Of a stretch of DNA of 64,000 bases, positions 17,228-26,047 are shown piece after piece. The stretch comes from GCA-2728135 sp002728135 (GTDB taxonomy: Bacteria > Pseudomonadota > Alphaproteobacteria > UBA828). The notes beneath the pieces were generated by a model that worked only from the letters and a program-made list of their open reading frames with translations, was not told the origin of the DNA and searched no databases. Location of the stretch: assembly GCA_963997635.1 (NCBI GenBank), contig CAXEND010000002.1, positions 152,539 to 216,538 of the forward strand, in the 5' to 3' direction. The position numbers and the translations under genes are program-made. The first letter of the stretch is position 1, and the number at the start of each line of letters is the position of its first letter.

Positions 17228-18190
17228 ATGGCAGTATACACAGAAATTTCAGACTCACAGCTAGCTGAATTCCTGCAGGGTTACAACATAGGAACTGTAG
17301 TTAGTTGCAAGGGCATAGCAGAAGGCGTTGAAAATTCAAATTTCTTGTTATTTACTGATAAGGGACCTTTTATTCTTACACTATATGAAAAAAGGGTTGA
17401 AGCTAGAGATTTACCTTTTTTTCTAAGCTTAATGGAGCACTTAGCAACAGAAGGTGTGCCTTGTCCAACTCCTATTCATAGCATAGATGGAGAAGTATTA
17501 AGGTCTTTATGCGATAAACCAGCTGCTATTACAAGTTTCCTGAGCGGAGTCTCACCACAGACACCTAATTTAACCCATTGTGAAAATGTTGGCACTGCAT
17601 TAGCTAACTTACATTTAAAAGGTCATACATTTAAGGAATATAGAAAGAACTCATTATCAAAAGAGGGTTGGAATAAATTATTTTTACAAGTTGGAAATCG
17701 GGCTGATGAAATAGAAACTGGTTTATCAAAACTAATACAAACAGAAATAAGTTATTTGAAGAGGTTCTGGCCAGCTGAACTCCCGCATGGCGTTATACAT
17801 GCTGATCTTTTTCCAGACAATGTTTTCTTTGAAGGGAATAAATTAACAGGACTTATTGACTTCTACTTCGCCTGCAATGACTTTCTTGCATACGATTTAG
17901 CCATTTGCATAAATGCATGGTGCTTTGAAAAAGACTTTAGTTTTAATGAATATAAAGCAAGAACAATGCTCAGAGCATACTATAGAAAACGGAAAATGAA
18001 TCAGACGGAGCTAAATGCCCTACCTATCTTAGTAAGGGGGGCAGCTCTCCGATTTCTAGCAACTCGTCTATATGATTGGCTAAATATTGTTGACGGTGCT
18101 CTAGTAAAGCCAAAAGATCCTATTGAATATGTAAATAAGCTGAGGTTTCATCAATCTATAAAATCAGAAAACATTTATACAATACAATGA
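17228..18190 (+). CDS. thrB: Homoserine kinase, ThrB type II (APH fold)
   Basis: Phosphorylates homoserine for threonine synthesis; the product is used by ThrC, encoded at 21976-23376 on the other strand. 320 residues with a choline/aminoglycoside kinase fold. The N-terminal lobe has GIAEGVENSNFLL (29-41), and the catalytic loop is HGVIHADLFPDNVFF (187-201), with metal-binding IDFYFA (210-215). This kinase type, unrelated to the GHMP-fold ThrB of E. coli, is common in alphaproteobacteria. The stop overlaps the rnhA start (ATGA), so the pair is cotranscribed. Confidence 0.92.
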   Translation: MAVYTEISDSQLAEFLQGYNIGTVVSCKGIAEGVENSNFLLFTDKGPFILTLYEKRVEARDLPFFLSLMEHLATEGVPCPTPIHSIDGEVLRSLCDKPAAITSFLSGVSPQTPNLTHCENVGTALANLHLKGHTFKEYRKNSLSKEGWNKLFLQVGNRADEIETGLSKLIQTEISYLKRFWPAELPHGVIHADLFPDNVFFEGNKLTGLIDFYFACNDFLAYDLAICINAWCFEKDFSFNEYKARTMLRAYYRKRKMNQTELNALPILVRGAALRFLATRLYDWLNIVDGALVKPKDPIEYVNKLRFHQSIKSENIYTIQ

Positions 18191-18645
18191 AAGAGGCTTT
18201 AAAACCATTCACTGGAGATACAGTAGTAATTTATACTGATGGTGCCTGTAGAGGTAACCCAGGACCAGGGGGATGGGGAGTAGTATTAGATTATAAAGGG
18301 CATAAAAAGACTCTTTATGGTAACGAAAAAGATACTACCAATAATCGTATGGAGTTAACCGCGGCTATAAAAGCACTAGAAGCACTTAAAAAGCCAAGTA
18401 AAGTAGAAGTATTTACTGACAGTAAATATGTTCAAGATGGCATAACTGTTTGGATCTCAAAATGGAAACAGAATAACTGGAGAACTAGTGCACGTAAACC
18501 AGTCAAAAATTTAGATTTATGGAAACGTCTAGAGTCAGCTCTAGCATTACACGATGTTAATTGGCATTGGGTAAAGGGTCATTCTGGAAACCTAGGTAAT
18601 GAAGAAGCTGACATGATTGCTCAGAAAGCTATTGACTCACAATAG
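18187..18645 (+). CDS. rnhA: Ribonuclease HI
   Basis: Degrades RNA of RNA-DNA hybrids. 152 residues, with VIYTDGACRGNPGPGGWG (14-31; Asp18), MELTAAIKAL (55-64; Glu56), VFTDSKYVQDGI (75-86; Asp78) and WVKGHSGNLGNEEAD (128-142; His132, Asp142). The full catalytic set is present. The start overlaps the thrB stop by four bases. A strong inverted repeat, probably a terminator, follows 26 bases after the stop. Confidence 0.96.
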   Translation: MKEALKPFTGDTVVIYTDGACRGNPGPGGWGVVLDYKGHKKTLYGNEKDTTNNRMELTAAIKALEALKKPSKVEVFTDSKYVQDGITVWISKWKQNNWRTSARKPVKNLDLWKRLESALALHDVNWHWVKGHSGNLGNEEADMIAQKAIDSQ

Positions 18646-18671
18646 TTTTGATGTCTTAGCAAAACGCTGCA

Positions 18672-18699
18672 AGACCCAGGACATCGGAGTCCTGGGTCT
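18672..18699. terminator. Hairpin between convergent rnhA and peroxiredoxin genes
   Basis: Perfect 11-base arms AGACCCAGGAC and GTCCTGGGTCT with a six-base loop, GC-rich in an AT-rich background. It lies between two converging genes, so it may stop transcription from both sides. A short T run is present on the minus-strand side (GTTTTG), but there is no long U-tract on either side, so efficiency is uncertain. Confidence 0.65.
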
Positions 18700-18727
18700 A
18701 AATTCTAAATCTAAGAAATCCTAAATT

Positions 18728-19213
18728 TTATAGATTTGCAATAAGGTGTTCCGCACTTGAAACGTTTAACTCCCCAGGATTTTCTTCAACATTTAATTGA
18801 GTAACAACACCATCTTCAATAAGCATTGAAAAACGAGTTGTTCTCTCTCCAAGACCAAATCCTGTACCATCCAATGTAAGTCCAGTAGCACGAGCAAAAT
18901 CACCGTTTCCGTCAGCTAAGAGATCTATATCATCTCCGACGTTTTGGGACTGTCCCCATGCTTGCATTACAAATGCATCATTAACAGACACACATGCTAT
19001 CGCATCAACTCCCTTACTTCTAAGTGCTTCAGCATTATTTTGAAAACTAGGTAAATGCTGGGCTGAACATGTAGGTGTAAATGCCCCTGGCACTGCAAAA
19101 ATTACAACCTTACGTCCTTTACAATACTCTTCTGCGACAACATCTTTCAGTCCATCATCACCCAGCTGTTTAAAGTTTATTGATGGAATTTTATCTCCCA
19201 CACTAATTGACAT
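18728..19213 (-). CDS. Peroxiredoxin (Prx5/hybrid type)
   Basis: Thiol peroxidase of 161 residues that reduces hydrogen peroxide and organic peroxides. The active site is VPGAFTPTCSAQHLPSF (41-57), with peroxidatic Cys49. LGERTTRFSMLIEDGVV (about 120-136) provides the conserved Arg. This is the Prx5-like, glutaredoxin- or glutathione-dependent group. Other cysteines are Cys31 and Cys79, neither obviously a classic resolving Cys. The upstream region contains AAGGAG at normal spacing. It is divergent from yqgE and convergent with rnhA across a strong hairpin. Confidence 0.92.
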   Translation of the reverse strand: MSISVGDKIPSINFKQLGDDGLKDVVAEEYCKGRKVVIFAVPGAFTPTCSAQHLPSFQNNAEALRSKGVDAIACVSVNDAFVMQAWGQSQNVGDDIDLLADGNGDFARATGLTLDGTGFGLGERTTRFSMLIEDGVVTQLNVEENPGELNVSSAEHLIANL

Positions 19214-19360
19214 AACTACACTCCTTCACTTAATTCAATTTTCATTTTTACAACAACTTATTTGCTCAATAAATACTCATGACTGTCCCAAAACTTTAGT
19301 AACTTTTCAGAATGAAACTGTCACAAATGATGAGCAGGGAAAACATTTTATGTGAAAAGG

Positions 19361-19381
19361 AACTTAACACAAATTTAAGTT
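19361..19381 (+). promoter_or_regulatory. CtrA-like palindrome before yqgE
   Basis: AACTTAA and TTAAGTT, seven-base arms with a seven-base centre. Inside it the half-sites read TTAA-N7-TTAA (19364-19378), the published CtrA consensus. It ends 36 bases before the yqgE start and could lie in that promoter. In DNA this AT-rich several such matches are expected by chance per 64 kb, so this is suggestive only. Confidence 0.3.
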
Positions 19382-19417
19382 AGATGCTAAAATAACAAAA
19401 ATAATTGGTAATATCAC

Positions 19418-19984
19418 ATGATTCTTAAAGAAAATTCATTTGTTGGACAACTTCTAGTTGCAACACCACATATGACAGATAAAAGATTCTCAAAATCTGT
19501 AATATATATATGTGCTCACGACAAGTATGGTGCCATGGGAATTGTTGTCAACAAACCGCTAGAAAATGTAGAATTTAATGAAGTTTTAGATCAACTTGGT
19601 ATAGATAATACAACAGAAAATAATCCAATTTCAGTATATTTAGGGGGACCTGTTGAGCCAAATCGAGGATTTGTATTACACACTTCAGATTATATGCACG
19701 AATCTACATTGATAATAAATAATATATTCGCAGTAACAAGTTCTTTAGACATAATGAAAGATATTTGCAAAGGTCGAGGACCGAAACACAGTATACTAGC
19801 AATAGGTTATGCTGGGTGGGGTAATGGACAACTTGATCAAGAAATACTTACAAATGGGTGGCTAATCGCCCCAGCAGATACAAATCTAGTCTTTGAAACT
19901 AAAAACAATATGAAGTGGGATTTGTCTGCACAAAATATTGGTATAAATATAGAAAAATTAAGCGGGGACCTAGGTCAAGCATAG
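19418..19984 (+). CDS. yqgE: YqgE/AlgH family protein (UPF0301)
   Basis: Member of UPF0301, 188 residues. Family landmarks are GQLLVATPHMTDKRFSKSVIYIC (about 10-32), GAMGIVVNKPL (38-48), VYLGGPVEPNRGFVLH (about 73-88) and a late GYAGWGNGQLDQEI (about 133-146). AlgH in Pseudomonas affects alginate gene expression, but the molecular role is not established. It is divergent from the peroxiredoxin gene, and both may be stress-related by position. The start ATG is the only reasonable one. Confidence 0.9.
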   Translation: MILKENSFVGQLLVATPHMTDKRFSKSVIYICAHDKYGAMGIVVNKPLENVEFNEVLDQLGIDNTTENNPISVYLGGPVEPNRGFVLHTSDYMHESTLIINNIFAVTSSLDIMKDICKGRGPKHSILAIGYAGWGNGQLDQEILTNGWLIAPADTNLVFETKNNMKWDLSAQNIGINIEKLSGDLGQA

Positions 19985-20037
19985 AAATAAAAAATAATAT
20001 TCAACATGCTCTAAAAAGATATAATTGAGATTTTAAT

Positions 20038-20640
20038 TTATCTTAATACACTTAATTTATCCCAATCTTCTGATAAAATATTATAAAAGAGATGATCCTC
20101 CCAACAACTATTAATATAAAGATATTTTCTTATTTTTCCTTCTATTCTGAAACCCGTATTTTCCAATAATTTTTTGCTCGAGATATTATTTGGCATGCAA
20201 AATGCTTGCAAACGATGTATTTTCAACTCAGAAAACGAGTGCATTAATATTATATTTAAACCATCTGACATATATCCCTTACGAGAATATTTTTCTCCCA
20301 TCCAATAGCCTATTGTAGCTGACTTAGAAACCCCACGCTGAATATTAGCAATTGTTATTCCACCCAATAAATAACCATCAGCTTTATGAAAAATAAAAAA
20401 AGGATAAGATTGCTGAGAACCTAGTTCACGTCGTTGCCTTTGGATTCTTTTATGGAATTTTCTACGAGTTAAAGCATCGACTGTCCAAGTGGGCTCCCAA
20501 GGTTGCAGGAAAGAACGAGATTCAGACCTTAATTTTGCCCATTCTTCCCAGTCTTTGCTTTTTGGATGTCGAAGAAAAACATTTTTCCCCAATAAAGTAT
20601 CCTTAAATCTAAATGTATTTTCTTTCTTATACTTTTCCAT
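20038..20640 (-). CDS. GNAT N-acetyltransferase, RimJ/RimL type
   Basis: Acetyl-CoA-dependent acetyltransferase (200 residues). RimJ-like features are VFLRHPKSKDWEEWAKLRSE (about 16-35), ATIGYWMGEKYSRKGYMSDG (about 107-126), which contains the acetyl-CoA loop in R-K-G-Y-M, and NISSKKLLENTGFRIEGKIRKYL (about 152-174). RimJ acetylates ribosomal protein S5, but many relatives act on other N-termini or small molecules. It is the last gene of the minus-strand run from ctaC, a position I recall for this gene in other alphaproteobacteria. Confidence 0.85.
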   Translation of the reverse strand: MEKYKKENTFRFKDTLLGKNVFLRHPKSKDWEEWAKLRSESRSFLQPWEPTWTVDALTRRKFHKRIQRQRRELGSQQSYPFFIFHKADGYLLGGITIANIQRGVSKSATIGYWMGEKYSRKGYMSDGLNIILMHSFSELKIHRLQAFCMPNNISSKKLLENTGFRIEGKIRKYLYINSCWEDHLFYNILSEDWDKLSVLR

Positions 20641-20683
20641 TATCCCTTTCTCATAAATTATATTGAGGATAGTGGCTTAATAT

Positions 20684-21949
20684 TTAGTGGGATTCAAAAG
20701 AAGACTGTATCAGGGTAGAAGTCTCTTGAATATTTACCGGACCCAACAAAGCTGTTGATGGAAAACTGGAAAAAATAATTCGGTCAGCAATACGTCGAAT
20801 ATCATCAATTGAAACCCTATCTAATTGCTCAATCATATTTTTTATGGAAATCGGCTGACCAAAAATTAGAGTTTGACGAGCTAGTCTTTCACAACGTGAA
20901 GAGGTAGATTCTAAAGACATTAAGAGGTTTGATTTCAACTGTGCACGAGAACGGTTTACTTCTTTAGAAGTTATATTTTCACTGCAAGAGCTTAATTCAG
21001 CGACTAAAACTGTTAATAGTTCATTAATTTTATCTTTACTGGTTCCAACATAAACACCAAAACTACCTCCATCTATATAAGCTGAGGTAAAAGTAAATAC
21101 TGAGTATGCTAATCCTCGTTGTTCTCTTACTTCTTGGAAAAGTCTTGACGACATACCTCCTCCTAAAAGTGTTGAAAATATCTGAAGTGCATAAAAATCA
21201 TTATCATCTATAGATAAACTATCAAAACCCACCGTAAAATGTATTTGCTCCAAATCTCTGGATACAATTTTTTTTCCACCGACGTAATTGGCCTTAATAC
21301 GACTATGTGGCAGACATCCCTTAAGATGTCCAAACTTAGATTTTATAGATGAAACTAGTAAATCGTGATTTACAGCACCCGCTGCAGATATTACCATACG
21401 TCCTGGCGTATAGTTTTTTTCCATATAATCTAATAAATTATTTCTTTCATACCCAGATACTTGCTTAACAGAGCCTAGTATATTACGTCCTAAAGCTTGG
21501 TTTGGATATGCAACTTCCTGAAAAAAATCAAAGATCTGATCATCAGGTGTATCTTGAACCTGCGCGATCTCCTGTAAAACAACAGATTTTTCACGCAATA
21601 ATTCCTCCGAATCAAATGTACTGTTTAAAAGAATATCGGAGAGAATATCAACAGCAAGGTTTATATCATTTCTCATTACCTTTGCATAATATGCCGTTTG
21701 CTCCCTCGATGTATATGCATTTAGATGTCCCCCAACAGCCTCTATTTGTTCAGCAATACACCTTGCAGTCCTGTTTGTTGTACCTTTGAACGCCATGTGC
21801 TCTAACAAATGCGAAATACCATTACTCCTCAAGTCTTCATCGCGTGCACCTACATCTACCCAGACACCCAAAGATGCCGTTTCTACACTATCCATAAACT
21901 CACTAACGATGCGAATACCATTTTCTAGAACCGTGACTTCTGCTGACAT
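20684..21949 (-). CDS. M16 zinc protease (processing-peptidase type)
   Basis: Insulinase-superfamily metallopeptidase of 421 residues. The inverted zinc motif is HLLEH (His47, Glu50, His51), with the distal ligand Glu127 in SVVLQEIAQ. There is a conserved C-terminal half with GGGMSSRLFQEVREQRGLAYSV. It is close to the beta subunit of the mitochondrial processing peptidase. No signal peptide is visible, so it is probably cytoplasmic, unlike the exported M16 pair at 55.2-57.9 kb. It lies directly downstream of thrC (26 bases). Confidence 0.93.
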   Translation of the reverse strand: MSAEVTVLENGIRIVSEFMDSVETASLGVWVDVGARDEDLRSNGISHLLEHMAFKGTTNRTARCIAEQIEAVGGHLNAYTSREQTAYYAKVMRNDINLAVDILSDILLNSTFDSEELLREKSVVLQEIAQVQDTPDDQIFDFFQEVAYPNQALGRNILGSVKQVSGYERNNLLDYMEKNYTPGRMVISAAGAVNHDLLVSSIKSKFGHLKGCLPHSRIKANYVGGKKIVSRDLEQIHFTVGFDSLSIDDNDFYALQIFSTLLGGGMSSRLFQEVREQRGLAYSVFTFTSAYIDGGSFGVYVGTSKDKINELLTVLVAELSSCSENITSKEVNRSRAQLKSNLLMSLESTSSRCERLARQTLIFGQPISIKNMIEQLDRVSIDDIRRIADRIIFSSFPSTALLGPVNIQETSTLIQSSFESH

Positions 21950-21975
21950 TTAAATACCTATGTTTGATAATATGA

Positions 21976-23376
21976 TTAACTATGAGCTCTAATAAAATCT
22001 TTTAGTTTTATTAAGTCATTTGGTAAATTTATAATTCTTTCTTCACGGTCCATAAGGTCAGCAATTTTATCTGGTATTTCTGGTTTAATACCAATTGCCT
22101 TCTGAACAGCTAATGGAAACTTTGCAGGGTGTGCTGTGGCTAGACATACTGTAGGAGAAGGAAATTTCCCATTTTCATCTTTTAATTTATTTGCTGCGGC
22201 AATAGCAGTTGCTGTATGAGGATCTACTACAAAACCTGTCTCACTATAAACACGTGATATAGTTTTTAGAGTTGTTTCGTCATCTATTGACACACCAATA
22301 AACATCTTCCTGATATCGGGGTACATAGAATTATCTATCGAAAATTCATTATTTTCTAACAAGCCTGTAATCTTATTTGTAACCTGAGATCCATTACAAC
22401 CAAGAATATAATAAAGTAACCTTTCAAAATTACTTGCAATTTGTATGTCCATACTAGGGCTCAAGGTTTGTATTACTGAGAGTTTTTTATATATGCCAGT
22501 TTTAAAAAACCTCGTTAATATGTCATTTTGATTTGTCGCAACGACTAGGTTTTTAATTTCTAAACCAGATTGAGCGGCTACCCACCCAGCAAATACATTC
22601 CCAAAGTTTCCTGTAGGAACAACAAAGGAAATGTTCTCATAACCTTTATTTCTCAAGTTAATTGATGCATGCCAGTAGTAAACTGTTTGAGCTAAGATTC
22701 TCCCCCAATTTATAGAGTTTACTGCCCCTAATTTCATTCTTTCCCTGAAACTTAAATCTTGAAAAAGGTTTTTCACAAGGGTTTGACAATCGTCAAAACT
22801 TCCATCAACACCAATAGTATGCACATTTGTTTCTATGACGCTTGTCATTTGCCGTCTTTGAACTTCTGATATCCTTCCCTCTGGATATAAGATAAATATT
22901 GAAATATTTGGTAGACCTCGAAAAGCTTCTATCGCTGCTGAACCAGTATCTCCAGAAGTTGCTCCAATTATTGTAATATGTTCATTTCTTTCATTTAATA
23001 TCTCATTAAAAAATTTCCCAACAACTTGGAGAGCAAAATCTTTAAAAGCAAGAGTTGGACCGTGAAAAAGTTCAAGTAACCATAAATTATCTGCCAAATT
23101 TACAAGTGGAGCTATTAACGGGTGAGTAAAATTTTCATATGATTTATAAGATAGATCAATTAGTTTTTGTCTATCAAACTTTGGTTCTGTATACGGCCCC
23201 ATAATTTTAGCCGCTAAGTCTGCATAATCAGAATAGTTTGATAAACTCATAGTTGAATCGAATTTTTTCCAAGACTCCGGCAAATATAAACCACCATCTC
23301 TTGCAAGCCCGTCCAGAAGTACATGCTCAAAAGAGAATAAATTCGCACTTGAATCTCTGGAACTGAAATATTTCAT
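21976..23376 (-). CDS. thrC: Threonine synthase
   Basis: PLP enzyme that converts O-phosphohomoserine to threonine. 466 residues, the long ThrC type with the N-terminal MKYFSSRDSS and DGLARDGGLYLPE (22-34). The PLP lysine Lys112 is in LELFHGPTLAFKDFALQ, the phosphate loop in GATSGDTGSAAIEAFRG, and VPTGNFGNVFAG further on. Its partner ThrB is encoded 3.8 kb away on the other strand. It is located between surf1 and the M16 protease. Confidence 0.95.
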   Translation of the reverse strand: MKYFSSRDSSANLFSFEHVLLDGLARDGGLYLPESWKKFDSTMSLSNYSDYADLAAKIMGPYTEPKFDRQKLIDLSYKSYENFTHPLIAPLVNLADNLWLLELFHGPTLAFKDFALQVVGKFFNEILNERNEHITIIGATSGDTGSAAIEAFRGLPNISIFILYPEGRISEVQRRQMTSVIETNVHTIGVDGSFDDCQTLVKNLFQDLSFRERMKLGAVNSINWGRILAQTVYYWHASINLRNKGYENISFVVPTGNFGNVFAGWVAAQSGLEIKNLVVATNQNDILTRFFKTGIYKKLSVIQTLSPSMDIQIASNFERLLYYILGCNGSQVTNKITGLLENNEFSIDNSMYPDIRKMFIGVSIDDETTLKTISRVYSETGFVVDPHTATAIAAANKLKDENGKFPSPTVCLATAHPAKFPLAVQKAIGIKPEIPDKIADLMDREERIINLPNDLIKLKDFIRAHS

Positions 23377-23437
23377 AAATAACCTTCTAATTTCTATATC
23401 AAACCTACATCATCAAAAGTTAACGAGCTAGAAGGAA

Positions 23438-24166
23438 CTAGTTCATCTCCTTTTCCCTAGCTTCTACCCTAGATCGGCGTTTAATCACATAAGTAATTAT
23501 AACTAAAGTTAATGCAAGCAGATACCAAACAATGGCATATTGAAGGTGCTCATTACGCATTTGAATTCTAGTTTGATTACCAATTGGTATATCACTCGAA
23601 GGATTTGTTGACTTAACATCTAAAATAAAATTTTGCTTAGGGATATCCAACGTGGAAGAAATCTCTGGAAGATCAATCCAAAACCACATATTCTCCTCTG
23701 GTTGATTATTTGGTTTGATATAGCTGTCAGTCTGCCCAAATGTAACAAGTCCAGTAACTTTGATAATTCCTGAGATCTGCCCTTCCAATCTAGCTGACGG
23801 GCTTTTCTTTTTATCCGGTACCCAACCACGATTTACCAGTAATACCCTACCGTCTATAGTTTTTAGAGGAGTTATTATCTGATACCCAACTTGGCTTTGA
23901 AATGATCTCGCGGCAAGGTAAATTTCTTTATCATGTTGAAATTGACCTTCAATGTAGACTGGTCGAAAATTCCACCTATCTTTATTTTCCAAAACTGAGG
24001 GTAGTTTCACTGGCTGAGAGTTGGCCTGTTCATATCTAAAGTTATTGAGTTCAATTTTCCAAAAAAGCCTATAGGTTTGCCATGAACCAAGTGCCAGGAG
24101 AATTATTACTCCAGGAATAGCAAAAAATATTAGCCAGTTCCTTGTACTCATAGCAGAAAATCTCAT
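23438..24166 (-). CDS. surf1: SURF1-family cytochrome oxidase assembly protein
   Basis: Inner-membrane protein for heme a insertion into cytochrome oxidase subunit I. Two membrane segments bracket a periplasmic domain: WLIFFAIPGVIILLALGSWQTYRL near the start and the C-terminal YAIVWYLLALTLVIITYVIKRR. Family motifs are RPVYIEGQFQHDKEIYLAAR, GRVLLVNRGWVPDKKK and ENMWFWIDLPEIS. I chose ATG 24166 (242 residues), which gives the usual short N-terminus; the frame stays open up to 24244. The DUF983 gene often found between ctaE and surf1 in related bacteria is not visible in the gap. Confidence 0.9.
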   Translation of the reverse strand: MRFSAMSTRNWLIFFAIPGVIILLALGSWQTYRLFWKIELNNFRYEQANSQPVKLPSVLENKDRWNFRPVYIEGQFQHDKEIYLAARSFQSQVGYQIITPLKTIDGRVLLVNRGWVPDKKKSPSARLEGQISGIIKVTGLVTFGQTDSYIKPNNQPEENMWFWIDLPEISSTLDIPKQNFILDVKSTNPSSDIPIGNQTRIQMRNEHLQYAIVWYLLALTLVIITYVIKRRSRVEAREKEMN

Positions 24167-24424
24167 TCTAGTCTTCAAAACTATTATTGGCTTTATATCT
24201 ATATAGTAAGCCAATAAAAATCTTTTAATGGATAAATGGAACAAAAGACAGACATCAAAATTCTAGGTGTCCATACTAATCATGAGCTTACAAACTTGTC
24301 TGATTTTAATAATCCTCTGGAAAACTAGTCTGAACCATATTTAAGATTCATCTACTAAACATTCATTTCCCAAAGAAAGATAAACTAACTTGTTCTTAAC
24401 CCAATCTTATCAAATCGTGTCCAA

Positions 24425-25243
24425 CTAGGAGCCACCCCACCAATAAATCCAAATAAAGAGAAAGAGCCATACTACATCAACGAAATGCCAGTACCAAGCA
24501 GCAGCCTCAAATCCAATGTGTTGATTAGGCTTGAGCTGGCCCTTTAACGCCCTAATAAGGCATACACCTAAGAATATTGCCCCAACAGTTACATGGAAAC
24601 CGTGAAATCCAGTTGCCATAAAGAATGTTGATGAATAAATCCCCTCTCTAAACCCAAAAGCTGCGTGCGCATATTCATATCCTTGGACGCACAAAAATAT
24701 AACTCCGAGCCCCACTGTTAAAGCAAGACCCCATTTCAAATGCTTTTGGTTATTATGCTTCAAAGCATGATGTGCCCATGTGCATGTTGCTCCCGAAGCC
24801 AATAATAGAAGAGTATTTAGAAAAGGTAATTCCCACGCTGGGATTAATTCAACATCTGGTGGCGGCCAAGTAAAATCTGTAAATGCAGTAGGCATTAATG
24901 AAGCATTAAAAAAAGCCCAGAAAAAAGCAGCAAAAAACATGACCTCTGATGCAATAAAAAGTATCATCCCAAAACGTAAACCACGCTGAACAACGGCTGT
25001 ATGGTCGCCGCGTTCGTGTCCCTCACGAACTACATCACGCCACCAACCCCTCATTGTGATAATGGTTAGGACAAAACCGACGATCATCATCCAAAATTGA
25101 TCTGTATGAAAATAGAGTACTGCACCGCCTAATAGAACTCCTCCAGCAAGTGCTCCCAGCGCGGGCCAAGGACTCGGGTCAACTAAATGATAATCATGAT
25201 CCTTACCATGGTGATTACTATTTTCATGCGATACATCACTCAT
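24425..25243 (-). CDS. ctaE: Cytochrome c oxidase subunit III (aa3 type)
   Basis: Third core subunit of the proton-pumping aa3 oxidase, with seven membrane helices. Diagnostic segments are YHLVDPSPWPALGALAGG (18-35), MRGWWRDVVREGHERGDHT, GLRFGMILFIASEVMFFAAFFWAFF, GFHGFHVTVGAIFL and the C-terminal AAAWYWHFVDVVWLFLFIWIYWWG. The length of 272 is normal. It lies 56 bases downstream of ctaG on the minus strand, with 180-250 non-coding bases before surf1 in which I see no gene. Confidence 0.97.
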   Translation of the reverse strand: MSDVSHENSNHHGKDHDYHLVDPSPWPALGALAGGVLLGGAVLYFHTDQFWMMIVGFVLTIITMRGWWRDVVREGHERGDHTAVVQRGLRFGMILFIASEVMFFAAFFWAFFNASLMPTAFTDFTWPPPDVELIPAWELPFLNTLLLLASGATCTWAHHALKHNNQKHLKWGLALTVGLGVIFLCVQGYEYAHAAFGFREGIYSSTFFMATGFHGFHVTVGAIFLGVCLIRALKGQLKPNQHIGFEAAAWYWHFVDVVWLFLFIWIYWWGGS

Positions 25244-25299
25244 CGCCTATACCTCGTTATATACCTCTAAAGTTCATATATTAATCATTTAGATATCTT

Positions 25300-25908
25300 T
25301 CAGTTAATTACCTGAATAACATCTTCACGATTCGTCAATTTTATATCATTTTCGTTCAAAAACATTTGAAGATCTTCTGAGCCAAGATCAAAAAAAGTAT
25401 AAGATAATGTTATAGTCCTTACCTCGTTTAAATTTGTATCGTTATCAATTTCCGGGTCAATAAAAAAATTAACAGGCATTTCTTGGGTTTGACCTGGCAT
25501 CAAGAGCTGCTCTTCAAAGCAAAAACAATCTATTTTACTAAAGTATTTGCCAGCTTTTTGAGGAGTAACATTAAAAATAGCAGAACCTAAAAATGGTCTA
25601 CTCGATAAGTTTGTTGCTGAATAGAAAGCTAACTTGTTTTCACCAATTCTTAATTTTACTTCACGCTGGTCAGGCTTGAACCTCCAAGGTAAATTTTCAG
25701 CTACATCTGCATTGAATTGAACCATTATCTCTCTTTTGCCTATAGAAATTGATTCTTCATCAACTATTTTCGTTGTACCGCCATACCCTGTCACTTGGCA
25801 AAATAACTCATATAATGGTTGGGCTACGGCAACCAGTCCGCCCATAGTTAAAACTATTAAACTCAAGGCAGCGAAAGTTATTAATTTTTTTCTTCGTGCT
25901 TCTAACAT
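25300..25908 (-). CDS. ctaG: Cytochrome c oxidase assembly protein CtaG/Cox11
   Basis: Copper chaperone that delivers Cu to the CuB site of subunit I. A single N-terminal membrane helix (LITFAALSLIVLTMGGLVAVA) is followed by YELFCQVTGYGGTT, and the periplasmic beta domain carries the copper ligands CFCF (residues 128-131 from this start). The ATG at 25908 gives 202 residues and a usual N-terminus. An in-frame TTG at 25926 is also possible and would overlap the stop of the small upstream gene by 9 bases. Confidence 0.93.
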   Translation of the reverse strand: MLEARRKKLITFAALSLIVLTMGGLVAVAQPLYELFCQVTGYGGTTKIVDEESISIGKREIMVQFNADVAENLPWRFKPDQREVKLRIGENKLAFYSATNLSSRPFLGSAIFNVTPQKAGKYFSKIDCFCFEEQLLMPGQTQEMPVNFFIDPEIDNDTNLNEVRTITLSYTFFDLGSEDLQMFLNENDIKLTNREDVIQVIN

Positions 25909-25915
25909 CTCTAAG

Positions 25916-26032
25916 TCAATTCCCAAACTTAACTAGAGTTACACAAAAAAATATAACTGCCAAAACTAACAAGGCACCTGCAAGACCAAGGTTGCGTATT
26001 CGGCGTCGACGATGCAAATCATGTAAAGGCAT
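25916..26032 (-). CDS. Small single-span protein between ctaB and ctaG (CoxF-like)
   Basis: Open frame of 38 codons from ATG to TGA filling the ctaB-ctaG gap. The protein starts MPLHDLHRRRRIRNLGL, a very basic cytoplasmic head, and continues with one membrane helix of about 20 residues (GALLVLAVIFFCVTLVKFG). That is a positive-inside, single-span protein. A small gene with the same layout, annotated CoxF or hypothetical, occurs at this spot in many alphaproteobacteria (my recollection, not checked). It probably assists oxidase assembly. It lies 15 bases downstream of the ctaB stop and abuts ctaG. Confidence 0.75.
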   Translation of the reverse strand: MPLHDLHRRRRIRNLGLAGALLVLAVIFFCVTLVKFGN

Positions 26033-26047
26033 TTCCTAGATACCCTC

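Noticed and set aside
24167..24424. Search for a DUF983 gene or remnant between ctaE and surf1
   Set aside because: No open frame on the minus strand beyond an in-frame N-terminal extension of surf1; nothing resembling DUF983 was seen.
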